Notes: a model not told the origin generated them from the letters alone. A DNA stretch of 64,000 bases from Bordetella sp. BOR01 (GCF_019218885.1 NZ_JAHUWT010000004.1:186001-250000), one strand, 5' to 3'; counted from the first letter of the stretch, positions 18,635 to 29,964 are shown. Numbers and translations: made by a program.

Positions 18635-19780
18635 ATGAAACTCGCATTTTCCCGCCCGGCCTTGGTAGCCGCGCTGACCGTTGCCTGCCTGGCTGGCGGC
18701 GCCCATGCCGAAGAGATCAAGTTCGGCTTTGCCGCGCCCCTGACAGGCCCGCAGTCGCACTACGGCGAAGACATGCAGAACGGCCTGACCCTGGCGCTCG
18801 AAGAGGCCAACAAGAAGGGCATCAAGGTCGATGGCGAAACCGCCAAGTTCGTGCTGGTCTCGCGCGACGACCAGGCCGACCCGCGCACGGCCGTGCAAGT
18901 GGCGCAACAACTGGTCGATGAAGACGTCGACGGCATCCTGGGCCACTTCAATTCGGGCACCACGATTCCTGCCTCGCGGGTGTACAACGAAGCCGGCCTG
19001 CCGCAGATCGCCATGGCGACTTCGCCCGAATACACCAACCAGAACTACGACACCACTTTCCGCATGATGACCAGCGACACCCAGCAGGGCGCGGCGGTGG
19101 GCAAGTTCATCGTCGAGAACCTGAAGGCGAAGAAGGTCGCGATCATCGACGACCGCACGGCCTACGGACAAGGCCTGGCCGACGAAGTCGAGAAGGCCGT
19201 CAAGAAGGCGGGCGGCGAGATCGTGCGCCGCGAGTACACCACCGACAAGGCCAACGACTTCACGTCCATCCTGACCAACATCAAGGCTGCCGCGCCCGAC
19301 GCGATCTTCTACGGCGGCCTGGATGCCCAGTCCGGCCCCATGAAGCGCCAACTGGTGCGCCTGGGCCTGACGGCACCGCTGGTATCGGGCGAAATGACTC
19401 GCAGCGATACCTTCATCAAGCTGGCTGGCGATGCCGCCGACGGCACCTATGCCTCGCTGGCTGGCGTGCCGCTGGAAAAAATGGCGGCCGGCAAGGATTT
19501 CGCCCAGCGCTATGAAGCCCGCTTCAAGAAGGCGCCCGGCGTATACGCGCCGTATGCCTACGACGGCGCCTGGAACATGATCACCGCCATCGAGCAGGCC
19601 GATTCGGCCGATCCCGCCGACTACCTGCCCAAGCTGGCCAAGCTGGAACGCAAGGGTGCCACCAGCGAACATATCGCCTACGATGCCAAGGGCGACCTGA
19701 AAGAAATCTCGGTCACCATCTACGAAGTCAAGAATGGCAAGTGGGAAATGGTCGAGACCATGATCAGCCAGGCCAACTGA
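18635..19780 (+). CDS. livK: Branched-chain amino-acid type ABC transporter, periplasmic binding protein
   Basis: 381 residues with a cleavable signal peptide ending AHA (about residues 1-23) and a LivJ/LivK type I binding fold starting EEIKFGFAAPLTGPQ. The start at 18635 is chosen over an in-frame upstream ATG because a consensus AGGAGG site lies 6 nt before it. It heads a five-gene transporter locus. A strong hairpin follows the gene, a common arrangement that allows the binding protein to be made in excess of the membrane parts. The ligand (Leu/Ile/Val or another amino acid or aromatic acid) cannot be read from sequence. Confidence 0.94.
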   Translation: MKLAFSRPALVAALTVACLAGGAHAEEIKFGFAAPLTGPQSHYGEDMQNGLTLALEEANKKGIKVDGETAKFVLVSRDDQADPRTAVQVAQQLVDEDVDGILGHFNSGTTIPASRVYNEAGLPQIAMATSPEYTNQNYDTTFRMMTSDTQQGAAVGKFIVENLKAKKVAIIDDRTAYGQGLADEVEKAVKKAGGEIVRREYTTDKANDFTSILTNIKAAAPDAIFYGGLDAQSGPMKRQLVRLGLTAPLVSGEMTRSDTFIKLAGDAADGTYASLAGVPLEKMAAGKDFAQRYEARFKKAPGVYAPYAYDGAWNMITAIEQADSADPADYLPKLAKLERKGATSEHIAYDAKGDLKEISVTIYEVKNGKWEMVETMISQAN

Positions 19781-19798
19781 ACGGCCGGCGTGTACCGC

Positions 19799-19821
19799 AC
19801 GCGGGCGCCGCGCGCCCGCGT
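19799..19821 (+). other. Intercistronic hairpin after livK
   Basis: Perfect 10-bp G+C inverted repeat (19799-19808 with 19812-19821) around a 3-nt loop, without a T-run. Its place between the binding-protein gene and the permease genes suggests mRNA 3'-end protection or partial termination. Confidence 0.55.
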
Positions 19822-19898
19822 TGTCGCATCACCACGCGGGCATCCTGCCCGCGCGCAGCGGCTTCTTTCTCTGCAAGCACCAGGCGGGCTCGGCCTCT

Positions 19899-20828
19899 AT
19901 GGACATCTTCATACAACAACTCATCAATGGCCTGACGCTGGGCAGCGTGTATGCGCTGGTCGCGCTGGGCTACACGATGGTGTACGGCATCATCGGATTG
20001 ATCAATTTCGCGCATGGCGATGTCGTCATGATAGGCGCGATGGCGGCCACCATGATTGCCTCGGCCATGGTGGGCGGCGACCCCACCGTATCGGCTTTTG
20101 CCGTGCTGGGCGCCGGGCTGCTGATATCGGTGCCGCTGTGCATGGCGGTGGGCTGGACGGCCGAACGCGTGGCCTACCGGCCGCTGCGGCGGGCGCCGCG
20201 GCTGGCGGCGCTGATCACCGCCATTGGCGTGTCCATCATCCTGCAGAACCTTGCCATGATGGTATGGGGCCGGAATTACCTGAATTTCCCCCAGGTGCTG
20301 CAGCCGCAGGTATTTGAGTTGGCCGGCGCGCGCATGAGCTCGCTGCAGATGGCCATCGTGCTGATCGCCGCGCTGATCATGGGTGCCTTGCTGGCTGTCG
20401 TGCACAAGACCCGGCTGGGCACCGCCATGCGGGCTACCGCCCAGAATCGCGAGGTGGCCGGCCTGATGGGGGTCAATATCAACACCGTGATTTCGGCCGC
20501 CTTCCTGATCGGTTCGGCCCTGGCGGCCGTGGCCGGCATGATGGTCACCACCTACTACGGCGTGGCGCAATACACCATGGGCTTCATGCTGGGCCTGAAG
20601 GCCTTCACCGCCGCTGTGCTGGGCGGCATCGGCAACATGGTCGGGGCGATGGCAGGCGGCCTGCTGCTGGGCATTATCGAATCACTGGGCGCCGGCTATA
20701 TCGGCGACCTGACCGGCGGCTTCCTGGGCAGCCATTACCAGGACGTGTTCGCTTTCGTGGTGCTGGTGCTGGTGCTGATCTTCCGTCCGTCCGGCCTGCT
20801 GGGCGAACGCGTGGGAGACCGCGCATGA
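19899..20828 (+). CDS. livH: Branched-chain amino-acid ABC transporter permease LivH
   Basis: 309-residue inner-membrane permease with about eight hydrophobic segments. Family signatures are visible at the N-terminus (MDIFIQQLINGLTLGSVYAL) and in the GLMGVN and GGIGNMVGA segments. The start at 19899 matches the family N-terminus; an upstream in-frame ATG would add 26 non-hydrophobic residues and overlap the intercistronic hairpin. It overlaps livM by 4 nt (ATGA), showing translational coupling. Confidence 0.95.
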   Translation: MDIFIQQLINGLTLGSVYALVALGYTMVYGIIGLINFAHGDVVMIGAMAATMIASAMVGGDPTVSAFAVLGAGLLISVPLCMAVGWTAERVAYRPLRRAPRLAALITAIGVSIILQNLAMMVWGRNYLNFPQVLQPQVFELAGARMSSLQMAIVLIAALIMGALLAVVHKTRLGTAMRATAQNREVAGLMGVNINTVISAAFLIGSALAAVAGMMVTTYYGVAQYTMGFMLGLKAFTAAVLGGIGNMVGAMAGGLLLGIIESLGAGYIGDLTGGFLGSHYQDVFAFVVLVLVLIFRPSGLLGERVGDRA

Positions 20829-21906
20829 ACGCCATTCTCAAGAGCCGGGGCCTGTCGCGCCGCAACTTGCTGGGCATCGTGCTGGTGGGCGTGGCCCTGG
20901 CGGTGCTGCCGTTCGTGCTGGGCATGGCCGGGCAAAGCTGGGTGCGCATCCTGAACTTCGCGCTGCTGTACGTGATGCTGGCGCTGGGCCTGAACATCGT
21001 GGTGGGCTTTGCCGGGCTGCTCGACCTGGGCTATATCGCCTTCTATGCGGTGGGAGCCTATGCCTGGGCATTGCTGGCCTCGCCGCACTTCGGGCTGCAC
21101 CTGCCTTTCTGGGCCATCCTGCCCATCAGCCTGGGCGTGGCGTGCGTGTTCGGCGTGCTGCTGGGCGCGCCCACGCTGAAGCTGCGCGGCGACTACCTGG
21201 CCATCGTCACGCTGGGTTTCGGCGAAATCATCCGCATCTTCCTCAATAACCTGAACGCGCCGGTCAACATCACCAACGGGCCGCAGGGTATCAACCGCAT
21301 CGACGGCTTCAAGGTGGGCGAATTCATGTTCGGCCGCACCGAGACCTTGCTGGGCATCCGCGTGACCGGACCCGAAAAGTACTATTACCTGCTGCTGGGC
21401 ATCACGCTGCTGATCGTGCTGGTGTGCATGCGCCTGCAGAATTCGCGCATTGGCCGGGCCTGGGAAGCCATCCGCGAAGACGAGATCGCCGCCAAGGCCA
21501 TGGGTATCAACACCCGCAACGTGAAGCTGCTGGCTTTCGCGATGGGCGCCTCGTTCGGCGGCGTGGCGGGCGCGCTGTTTGCTTCCATGCAGGGTTTCGT
21601 CAGCCCCGAGAGCTTCAGCCTGACCGAATCCATCTCGGTGCTGTGCATGGTGGTGCTGGGCGGCATGGGAAACATCCCCGGCGTGATCCTGGGCGCCATT
21701 TTGCTGTCCGCCTTGCCCGAGTTCCTGCGCGCGGTGGTCGAACCCGTGCAGCGGCTGGTGTTCGGCGAAGTGGTGCTCGATCCCGAAGGGATACGCATGC
21801 TGCTGTTCGGCCTGGCAATGGTCTGCGTCATGTTGTTCCGTCCGGCCGGCCTGTGGCCGTCGGCGGTGCGCAAACGCGAACTGGCGGGCACCGCGGGAGG
21901 CCAGGC

Positions 21907-21910
<4 letters not shown>
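20825..21910 (+). CDS. livM: Branched-chain amino-acid ABC transporter permease LivM
   Basis: 361 residues, second permease of the heteromeric channel. It has a basic N-terminus, about ten membrane segments and family signatures ALGLNIVVGFAGLLDLGY and LRGDYLAIVTLGFGEI. It overlaps livH (4 nt) and livG (4 nt), so the order livH-M-G-F is translated as one coupled unit. Confidence 0.95.
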
Positions 21911-22709
<799 letters not shown>

Positions 22710-22713
<4 letters not shown>

Positions 22714-23447
22714 GCGAGTCCCAAGCCTTACTGGAACTGCGGGGGCTGGAAGTGGCCTACGGCGGTATCCGCGCGGTGCGCGGCATCGACCTGCGGGTCG
22801 ATGCCGGCGAACTGGTCTGCCTGATCGGGGCCAATGGCGCGGGCAAGAGCACCACGCTGCGCGCCATCTGCGGCCTGGTGCCGCTGGCCGGCGGCGATAT
22901 TGTCTACGACGGTCAATCCATCAACGGCCGCAAGTCATTCGAACTGGTGCGTCGCGGCCTGGTCATGGTGCCCGAGGGCCGTGGCATCTTCGGGCAACTG
23001 ACCATCGAAGAGAACCTGGCCATGGGCGCCTACGTGCGGCGCGATGCGGCGCAGGTGCGCCAGGACACAGAGCGCGTGTTCACGCTGTTTCCGCGCCTGG
23101 CCGAACGGCGCAAGCAGGCTGCCGGCACGCTGTCGGGCGGCGAGCAGCAGATGGTGGCCATGGGCCGGGCGATGATCGCGCGGCCCAAGCTGCTGCTGCT
23201 GGACGAGCCGTCGATGGGCTTGGCCCCCTTGATGGTGGAAAAAGTGTTCGAGGTGGTGCGGGCCATTGCCGCCGAGGGCGTCACCATCCTGCTGATCGAA
23301 CAGAACGCCAAGCTGGCGCTCGAGCACAGCCATCGCGGCTATGTGATGGAATCCGGCGAATTGACCCTGTCGGGACCGGCGCGCGAACTGCTGACCGATC
23401 CCAAGGTGCGCGCCGCCTACCTGGGCGAAGTCGAAGACGCGGCCTGA
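22710..23447 (+). CDS. livF: Branched-chain amino-acid ABC transporter ATPase LivF
   Basis: 245-residue second ATPase of the transporter. Walker A GANGAGKS, ABC signature LSGGEQQMVAMGRA, Walker B LLLLDEPSMGL and the LivF-typical VPEGRGIF motif are intact. The ATG overlaps the livG stop codon. The operon ends here, 21 bp before a convergent aldehyde dehydrogenase gene; an 8-bp inverted repeat (23461-23477) lies at the junction but has a 1-nt centre and no T-run. Confidence 0.96.
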
Positions 23448-23468
23448 GCCGCGCCTGGCGGCCGGCTG

Positions 23469-25022
23469 TCAGCCGGCGCGCGGATTGAAGGGGTCGGCGA
23501 TGCCGGGCCCGCTATCGATCCAGACCGCCTTGGTTTCGGTGTACTCGTAAATGGCTTCCAGGCCATTCTCGCGCCCCAGGCCGCTTTCCTTCATGCCCCC
23601 GAAGGGCATGCTGTAGTGCGTGCGGCGATAAGTATTGACCCACACCGTGCCGGCCCGCAGCCGCCGGACGGTACGGTGCACACGCGCCACGTCGCGGCTC
23701 CAGACGCCCGCGGCCAGTCCGAAGCGGGTGTCGTTCGCAATGGCCACGGCCTGGTCTTCGCTCGTGAACGGGATCAGGCACAGCACCGGGCCAAACACCT
23801 CTTCGCGCGCGATCTGCATGTCGCTCTGCACCTTGCCGAAAATGGTCGGTAGCACGAACAAGCCCGCCGCCAGCGCCGGGTCGTCCGGCGGGCCGCCCCC
23901 GCATAGCAGTTGCGCGCCTTCCTGTCGGGCGGCCTCGATCAGGCGCAGTACTTTGTCGTACTGCATGCGGCAGGCCACGGTGCCCATTTCCGTGTCCTCG
24001 AGCAAGGGGTCTCCCAGTTTGACGCGTTGCGCGCGGGCGACCAGGCGGCGAGCGAACTCATCGTAGATGTCCGCTTGCACCAGGGCGCGCGAACCGGCCA
24101 GGCAGGTTTGGCCGCTTGCAGAGAAAATGCCGGCCAGCACGCCGTTGACAGCCCGATCGATGTCGGCATCGTCGAAAACGATATTGGGCGATTTGCCGCC
24201 CAGTTCAAGCGAGATCCGCGCCAGGCGGGCGGCGGCAGTCTGCGCGACCTGCTTGCCGACGGCGGTGGATCCCGTGAAGGCGATCTTGTCCACTTGCGGA
24301 TGGGCGGCCAGCGTCGCGCCTACTGTGCCGCCGCCGGTGACCACATTGATGACGCCGGGCGGGAAGCCCGCCTGCTCGAACAGCTCGGCCAGTACCAGCG
24401 TGGATACCGGGGTGATCTCGGATGGCTTGACGACCACCGTATTGCCGGCCGCCAGCGCGGGGCAAAGCTTCCAGAAAAGCAGGGACAGCGGGCTGTTCCA
24501 GGGCGTGATCGCCGCAACCACCCCGACCGGCTCGCGCACGGTATAGGTAAACATGTCCGGGATGCTGATGGGGACCGTGTGCCCATGCATGAGCTCGGCC
24601 GCGCCGGCGAAGTAATGGCAGTGCGCGGCCAGCCCGTGGGTCTGCGCCAGCACTTCGCGCATCAGCTTGCCGTTCTCGAGCACCTGGACGTTGGCCAGTT
24701 CCTGCGCATTGTCGGCGATCAGCTGGGCCAACCGCCGCAACAGCCTGGCGCGGTAGGCCGGCAGGCTCCCGGCCCACGGGCCGGCTTCAAGCGCCTGGCG
24801 CGCCGCGGATACGGCGCGTTCCACGTCGGCCGTGCCGGCCTCGGGCACCAGGGCCCAGGGTTGGCCGGTATAGGGGTCGATGCTGGCGAATGTGCGCGCG
24901 TCGGCCGCCGCGCACCATGTGCCGTCGATCAGCATCGAGTACGTGCGCTGCGGGCGCGCGCGGATCGATGCGGTGGCAGGCGTATCCGGATTCAAGCGAG
25001 TCTCCTGTGTGCTGGTGTTCAT
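23469..25022 (-). CDS. NAD(P)-dependent aldehyde dehydrogenase
   Basis: 517 residues of the ALDH superfamily. The catalytic set is intact: Asn176 (PWN), Glu273 (LELGGK) and Cys307 (GQTC). A roughly 25-residue N-terminal extension precedes the usual start of the fold. It overlaps the upstream Bug gene by 4 nt and is the last gene of a four-gene operon with hyuA and hyuB. It probably oxidises an aldehyde released from the compound handled by that pair; the substrate is unknown. Confidence 0.93.
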   Translation of the reverse strand: MNTSTQETRLNPDTPATASIRARPQRTYSMLIDGTWCAAADARTFASIDPYTGQPWALVPEAGTADVERAVSAARQALEAGPWAGSLPAYRARLLRRLAQLIADNAQELANVQVLENGKLMREVLAQTHGLAAHCHYFAGAAELMHGHTVPISIPDMFTYTVREPVGVVAAITPWNSPLSLLFWKLCPALAAGNTVVVKPSEITPVSTLVLAELFEQAGFPPGVINVVTGGGTVGATLAAHPQVDKIAFTGSTAVGKQVAQTAAARLARISLELGGKSPNIVFDDADIDRAVNGVLAGIFSASGQTCLAGSRALVQADIYDEFARRLVARAQRVKLGDPLLEDTEMGTVACRMQYDKVLRLIEAARQEGAQLLCGGGPPDDPALAAGLFVLPTIFGKVQSDMQIAREEVFGPVLCLIPFTSEDQAVAIANDTRFGLAAGVWSRDVARVHRTVRRLRAGTVWVNTYRRTHYSMPFGGMKESGLGRENGLEAIYEYTETKAVWIDSGPGIADPFNPRAG

Positions 25023-26023
25023 TCACTGAGCGGGATATCGGCTTTCTGGACGAAATCGCCCCAGTACTGTTTTTGCGCCTGTAGCCAACTGCGGAATTCC
25101 GCGGGCGATTTGTTCGACACGGCTTCCAGGCCCATGTCGCGCAGCTTCTGCGCGTATGCGGGTTCGGCCGCAATGGCCTGCAGTTCGCGGTTCAGGCGGT
25201 CGGCGATCGGGGCGGGCAGGTTCGCCGGTGCGCCTATGCCTATCCACGCGATGGCCTCGAAGCCGGGGATGGTCTCGGCCATGGTGGGCACCTGGGGAAG
25301 AATAGGTGCGCGCTGGGGGGTGGTCACGCTCAGCGCCCTGAGCTGCCCGCCGCGGATCTGGCCCAGCGGCGAGGGCAGGGAGTCGATGAAGAACGAGATA
25401 TAGCCGCCCAGCAGGTCCTGTATGGCCGGCGCCGCGCCCTTGTAGGGCACGTGCAGCAGCTTGGTATCGGTGGACAGCGCAAACAGCTCGCTGATCAGGA
25501 AAGGACTGCTGCTCAAACCGAACGATCCGTAAGACACCTTGCCCGGCGCCTTGCGCGCCGCTTCGGCCACGTCGGCCACGCTGTGGTAAGGACTATTGGC
25601 GGGCACCACCATGACATACGGAAAGGAGACGACCTGCGAGATGGGGGTGAAGTCGTCGATGGGATCGAGCGGAAAGGACTTCTTCAGGTTGGGCGACACG
25701 GTATGAACCGTGGCCGACATCAGCAGCAGCGTATAGCCGTCGGGGGCTGCCTGCGCTACCTGTTGCGTGCCGATCAGGCCGGTGGCGCCTGGGCGGTTCT
25801 CTACCACCACGGGCTGGCCGAGCCGGGCGCCCAGCCGTTCGGCCACGGAACGCGCAACCAGGTCGGTGGTGCCGGCGGCCGTCCAGGGCACTACCAGCCG
25901 TATGGGCCGGGTTGGATAATCCGCCGGGCCAGCGGGTGCGGCCGAGGCCGCGGCGTGCAGCATGGCTGCACAGGCGAACGCAGCAAGCATGGTAACTGGG
26001 CACTTCCGGATCGAGAGCGTCAT
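25019..26023 (-). CDS. Bug/TctC-family periplasmic solute receptor
   Basis: 334 residues with a signal peptide ending near ASA (about residue 28) and the Bug family start YPTRPIRLVVPWTAAG. Bug receptors capture carboxylates and many other small acids; family members are highly expanded in Bordetella and often orphan. No TctA/TctB membrane partners are nearby. Its position between hyuB and the aldehyde dehydrogenase suggests that it binds the operon's substrate for uptake or sensing. Confidence 0.92.
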   Translation of the reverse strand: MTLSIRKCPVTMLAAFACAAMLHAAASAAPAGPADYPTRPIRLVVPWTAAGTTDLVARSVAERLGARLGQPVVVENRPGATGLIGTQQVAQAAPDGYTLLLMSATVHTVSPNLKKSFPLDPIDDFTPISQVVSFPYVMVVPANSPYHSVADVAEAARKAPGKVSYGSFGLSSSPFLISELFALSTDTKLLHVPYKGAAPAIQDLLGGYISFFIDSLPSPLGQIRGGQLRALSVTTPQRAPILPQVPTMAETIPGFEAIAWIGIGAPANLPAPIADRLNRELQAIAAEPAYAQKLRDMGLEAVSNKSPAEFRSWLQAQKQYWGDFVQKADIPLSE

Positions 26024-26076
26024 GGCGCTTTCCCCTTGTATGGTCTGTCAGGAATATCTGCCGTCCATTCGTACCG

Positions 26077-27744
26077 CTAGGCGGCTTCGTAGGCGTAGTA
26101 TTTGCGGGCGTGCTCCTTGGTGATCAATTCGTTCTTGATGTCCTGCTCGATGGCGGCGCGACTGCGCTGCGCGGGGTCGCCGTAGCCGCCTCCGCCCGGA
26201 ATGTGGCTGACGATGCGGTCGCCGGCACGCACGATCACTTGCCGGCCCGCATCTTCGGCGGTGCCACGGATCGACAGAAAGCCATTGGGCGCGCAGCCGC
26301 CGCCCAGCACGCCTTCCGGTGGAAACTGGAAGCGCCCGCCACGGAAACTGGCCAGCACATCGCCCACCGGGCCGAGTTCGCCTTCGAGCAGGCGCAGCAC
26401 ATACTTTTGCCCAAAGCCGCCGCGGAATTTCCCGGGGCCGGCCGAGTCCTGCCAAAGCGAACGCTCTTCCACGATCAGGGGAACCTCGCTTTCGATGACT
26501 TCGGCCGGTGTATTGCCGACGTTGTACGGGAACGCCAGGCACGATACGCCGTCTTTGCCGGCGCGCGCGCCCAGGCCGCCGCTGGAGACATTGAAGGGGG
26601 CAAAGTTGGCGCCGTCGCGGCGCTTGCCGAACATGTACTGGCCCCACATGGGGGTGGCGCCGGCGCCGGCGCACACCCGTTCGGGCGCGGCTGGCGCCAC
26701 CGCCAGGTAGACCAGGTCGGGCAGGAAGTTGCCGATTGCCGTACGGCCGAACACCGGCGCCGGAAACGTGCAATTCAGGATGCTGCCCGGCTCGGCGCGC
26801 ACCGTGATCGGCCGCAACGTGCCTTCGTTGACCGAGACCGGCAGGTTCAGCATGCACAGCACGCCAAATACGGTATAGGCGCTGGTATAGGTCAGCGTGC
26901 AATTGATGGCGGGCGCCACTTGGGGCGACGAACCCGCGAAATCGACCGTGATCTCGTCATCGTCGATAGTGACGGCAGTGTGCAATACCACGGTGTGCCC
27001 GCCCACGATGTCGACCTTGGCTTCGTGGCGATACACGCCATTGGGAAGCTTGCGTATCTCGGCGCGGGTCACGGTTTCGCTGCGCGAGACGATCTCGTCG
27101 GACAGCGCCTGCAGGTCGGGCCAGGCCATTTCGGCGCAGATCTCGCGCAGGCGTTCGCCGCCCACATGGCAGGCGGCGACCTGTGCGCCCAGGTCGCCCA
27201 GCACGGTTTCGTGCGAGCGCACATTGGCCTCGATGAATGCCCGGACGTCGGCATTGACTTCACCCTGGCGGTAGAACTTCAGGGCAGGGATCCGCAGGCC
27301 CTCTTCGTAGTTGTCCCGGCTTTCCGTCGTGGCGCGGCGTCCGCCGATATCGACATGGTGGCAGCAGGTGATGACGTATCCGATCAGGGTTTCCGCGTGG
27401 AATACAGGCACCATGATGCTGACATCGTTGTGGTGCCCGCTGCCGGCCCAGGGATCGTTGCCGATGATGACATCGCCCTCGGCCAGGGTGGCGGGCGGAT
27501 GGGCCGCCAGCAGGTAGCGCAGCATCGAACCCAGCGGGCCGCACAAGCCGGGTGTGCTGTCGGGCGTCTGGGCCAATAGCCGGCTGTCGGCATCGAACAC
27601 CGCGCAACCGTAATCGCCGATATCGCGCACGACCGTCGAGAATGACGTCCGCCGCAGGGTTGATCCCAGCTCTCCCACGATGGACACCATGCGGCGCCAG
27701 AGCATTTCCAGGGTCACGGGGTCGATCTTGGCTGATGCATGCAT
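26077..27744 (-). CDS. hyuB: Hydantoinase B / oxoprolinase family protein
   Basis: 555 residues matching the HyuB half of ATP-dependent N-methylhydantoinases, 5-oxoprolinases and acetone/acetophenone carboxylase-like enzymes (start DPVTLEMLWRRMVSIVGEL; GGGGYGDP near the C-terminus). It pairs with HyuA encoded 12 bp upstream. Together they are expected to hydrolyse or carboxylate a cyclic amide or ketone at the cost of ATP. Sequence alone does not separate these activities. Confidence 0.92.
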   Translation of the reverse strand: MHASAKIDPVTLEMLWRRMVSIVGELGSTLRRTSFSTVVRDIGDYGCAVFDADSRLLAQTPDSTPGLCGPLGSMLRYLLAAHPPATLAEGDVIIGNDPWAGSGHHNDVSIMVPVFHAETLIGYVITCCHHVDIGGRRATTESRDNYEEGLRIPALKFYRQGEVNADVRAFIEANVRSHETVLGDLGAQVAACHVGGERLREICAEMAWPDLQALSDEIVSRSETVTRAEIRKLPNGVYRHEAKVDIVGGHTVVLHTAVTIDDDEITVDFAGSSPQVAPAINCTLTYTSAYTVFGVLCMLNLPVSVNEGTLRPITVRAEPGSILNCTFPAPVFGRTAIGNFLPDLVYLAVAPAAPERVCAGAGATPMWGQYMFGKRRDGANFAPFNVSSGGLGARAGKDGVSCLAFPYNVGNTPAEVIESEVPLIVEERSLWQDSAGPGKFRGGFGQKYVLRLLEGELGPVGDVLASFRGGRFQFPPEGVLGGGCAPNGFLSIRGTAEDAGRQVIVRAGDRIVSHIPGGGGYGDPAQRSRAAIEQDIKNELITKEHARKYYAYEAA

Positions 27745-27756
27745 TGTGTTTCTCCT

Positions 27757-29829
27757 TCAGGCAGACAAGCTGACGATCAGGCTGCCGTGTTCATCGATGC
27801 GCGCGCGGGCGCCGCTGGGTATGACGGTGGTCGATTCATTCTCTTCGACGATGGCCGGGCCGCTGAACGCCACGCCGGGTTCGATCTGGTCGCGGCGATG
27901 GATGGCGAACTCGGTCCAGGCATGCAAGGCGGGGCAGAATGCCCGGCGGCTGCCGCGCTTGCCGTCGCCGCGGGCGGCCGGGTTGGTTCCCGCCACATCG
28001 GCCACATGCCGCGAAGCACTCGCGCTCAGCCTGAAGCTCATGATCTCGAGCGGCTGCCCGGCAAACACGCGGCCGTACAACTTGCCATAGGCGCGTTCGA
28101 AAGCGGTCTGTATGGCAGCCACGGCAGACATGCCGCCGCCATCGGCATCGATAAGGGTGTTGATGTCGTAGCCCTGGCCCAGGTAGCGCATGTCGACACT
28201 GCATTCATAAGACACCTGGTCGCGGTCGATGGTGGCAGGCAGGCGCCGCGCGCATTCGTCTTTCATTTCCTGGTAGACGTCATCCAGTACCTGGGGCGTC
28301 AGGGTGTCGAGCAGCATGCGCCGCGACCGCACGGCGTCATAGGTGACGGGCGCCACGATCATGCCGAAGGCAGCCGCCACGCCGGCGCGAGGCGGGATCA
28401 GCACGGTGCGCACGCCCAGCCTCGCGGCCAGGTCGCAGGCATGCACCGGCCCCGCTCCGCCAAAGGCCACCAGAGCGCACGAGCGCGGGTTCTCGCCTTT
28501 TTCGCTCATGTAGGCCTTGGCCGCCGAGGCCATGTTCTCGTTGACGATGGCGTAGATGCCATAGGCCGCCTCATCGGCGGTGATACCCAGCGGTGCGGCC
28601 AGCGTCATCTCGATGGCAGTGCCCGACGCCGCGGCATCGAGCTTCATCCGGCCGCCCAGGAAGTGCTCGGCGTCCAGGTAGCCCAGCATCAGGTCGGCAT
28701 CGGATACGGTCGGGTCCGTGCCGCCCTGGCCGTAACAGGCGGGGCCGGGCACGGCCGATGAGCTTTGCGGCCCGACCTGGATCGTGCCCACGGGCGTGCG
28801 ATGCGCGATGCTGCCGCCGCCCGCGCCGATCTCGATCAGGTCCACCACCGATATCCGCACGGGAATGCCGCTGCCCGGCTTGAAGCGATGCATATGGGCC
28901 ACTTCGAAATCATTGGTGCGGATGGCACGGCCGTCTTCGACCAGCGCAAGCTTGGCGGTGGTGCCGCCCATGTCGAATGCCAGCACTTTGTCCAGGTTCG
29001 CCAGGCGCGCAAAATGCGCCGCGCCCAGCGTGCCCGCGGCGGGCCCCGATTCAATGATCTGTACGGGAAACTCGCGCGCGAATCCCACCGAATTGATTCC
29101 GCCGCTGGACTGCATCAGCAGCAGTTCTCCGCCGAAGCCGGCGCCCTCCAGCCTCTGCTGCAGGCGCGTCAGGTAGCGCGAGGCCACCGGCTTGGCATAG
29201 GCGTTCAGCGTGGTGGTGCTGGCGCGTTCATATTCCTTCATCTCGGGCAGCACTTCGCTGGAAAGGCTGACGGGGCAGTCCGGGGCGATCTCGCGGATGA
29301 TGTCGCGGATGCGTTGTTCGTGCGCGGGATTGATATAGGCGTTGATCAGGCATACGGCGATCGACTCGCAACCCTGTTCAAGCAGATTGCGCACGGCGGT
29401 GCGGACACTGGCCTCGTCCAGCGCGGTCAGCACTTTGCCGCTGGCGTGCATGCGTTCGTCGACTTCCAGGCGCAGGTGGCGCGGCACCAGCGGGGCGGGA
29501 AACTCGATCTGCAGGTCGTAGGCGTCAAAACGTTTTTCCCGCCCGATTTCGAGCACGTCGCGAAAGCCGCGCGTGGTGATCAGGCCGGTGACCGCGCCCT
29601 TGCGCTCGATCACGGCATTGATCACCAGGGTGGTGCCGTGCACCATCACGTCGATGGCGCGGGCGGTGCGGTTCTGGCGGGAGGTCAGTTCGGCCACGCC
29701 TTCGTCCACGGCGCGCGACGGGTCGTCGGGCGTGGTCAGCGTTTTGTACACCTCGAACCGTCCGCTGGTTTCGTCGATTTCCACGAAATCGGTAAAGGTG
29801 CCGCCGATGTCACTACCTATCGTAATCAC
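27757..29829 (-). CDS. hyuA: Hydantoinase A / oxoprolinase family protein
   Basis: 690-residue ATP-binding half of the HyuAB pair. It opens with the actin-like phosphate motif DIGGTFTD (residues 8-15) and carries a second motif FDMGGTTAK (about 290), both typical of the Hydantoinase_A fold. It is the first gene of the minus-strand operon hyuA-hyuB-Bug-aldehyde dehydrogenase and diverges from a LysR gene across a 135-bp gap, so LysR is the likely regulator. Confidence 0.93.
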   Translation of the reverse strand: MITIGSDIGGTFTDFVEIDETSGRFEVYKTLTTPDDPSRAVDEGVAELTSRQNRTARAIDVMVHGTTLVINAVIERKGAVTGLITTRGFRDVLEIGREKRFDAYDLQIEFPAPLVPRHLRLEVDERMHASGKVLTALDEASVRTAVRNLLEQGCESIAVCLINAYINPAHEQRIRDIIREIAPDCPVSLSSEVLPEMKEYERASTTTLNAYAKPVASRYLTRLQQRLEGAGFGGELLLMQSSGGINSVGFAREFPVQIIESGPAAGTLGAAHFARLANLDKVLAFDMGGTTAKLALVEDGRAIRTNDFEVAHMHRFKPGSGIPVRISVVDLIEIGAGGGSIAHRTPVGTIQVGPQSSSAVPGPACYGQGGTDPTVSDADLMLGYLDAEHFLGGRMKLDAAASGTAIEMTLAAPLGITADEAAYGIYAIVNENMASAAKAYMSEKGENPRSCALVAFGGAGPVHACDLAARLGVRTVLIPPRAGVAAAFGMIVAPVTYDAVRSRRMLLDTLTPQVLDDVYQEMKDECARRLPATIDRDQVSYECSVDMRYLGQGYDINTLIDADGGGMSAVAAIQTAFERAYGKLYGRVFAGQPLEIMSFRLSASASRHVADVAGTNPAARGDGKRGSRRAFCPALHAWTEFAIHRRDQIEPGVAFSGPAIVEENESTTVIPSGARARIDEHGSLIVSLSA

Positions 29830-29964
29830 TGCCGTTCTCCTCGGGTGCGATAGGAAGCCATCTTAGGCACGAGGAAGAGGGCGCGGAATTCTCAAATGGA
29901 TAAAATCGGCTTTAACTATTTGTTTAATCCCAGCGGCATAAAGTAAAGAATAAAGGGGGGTCGC

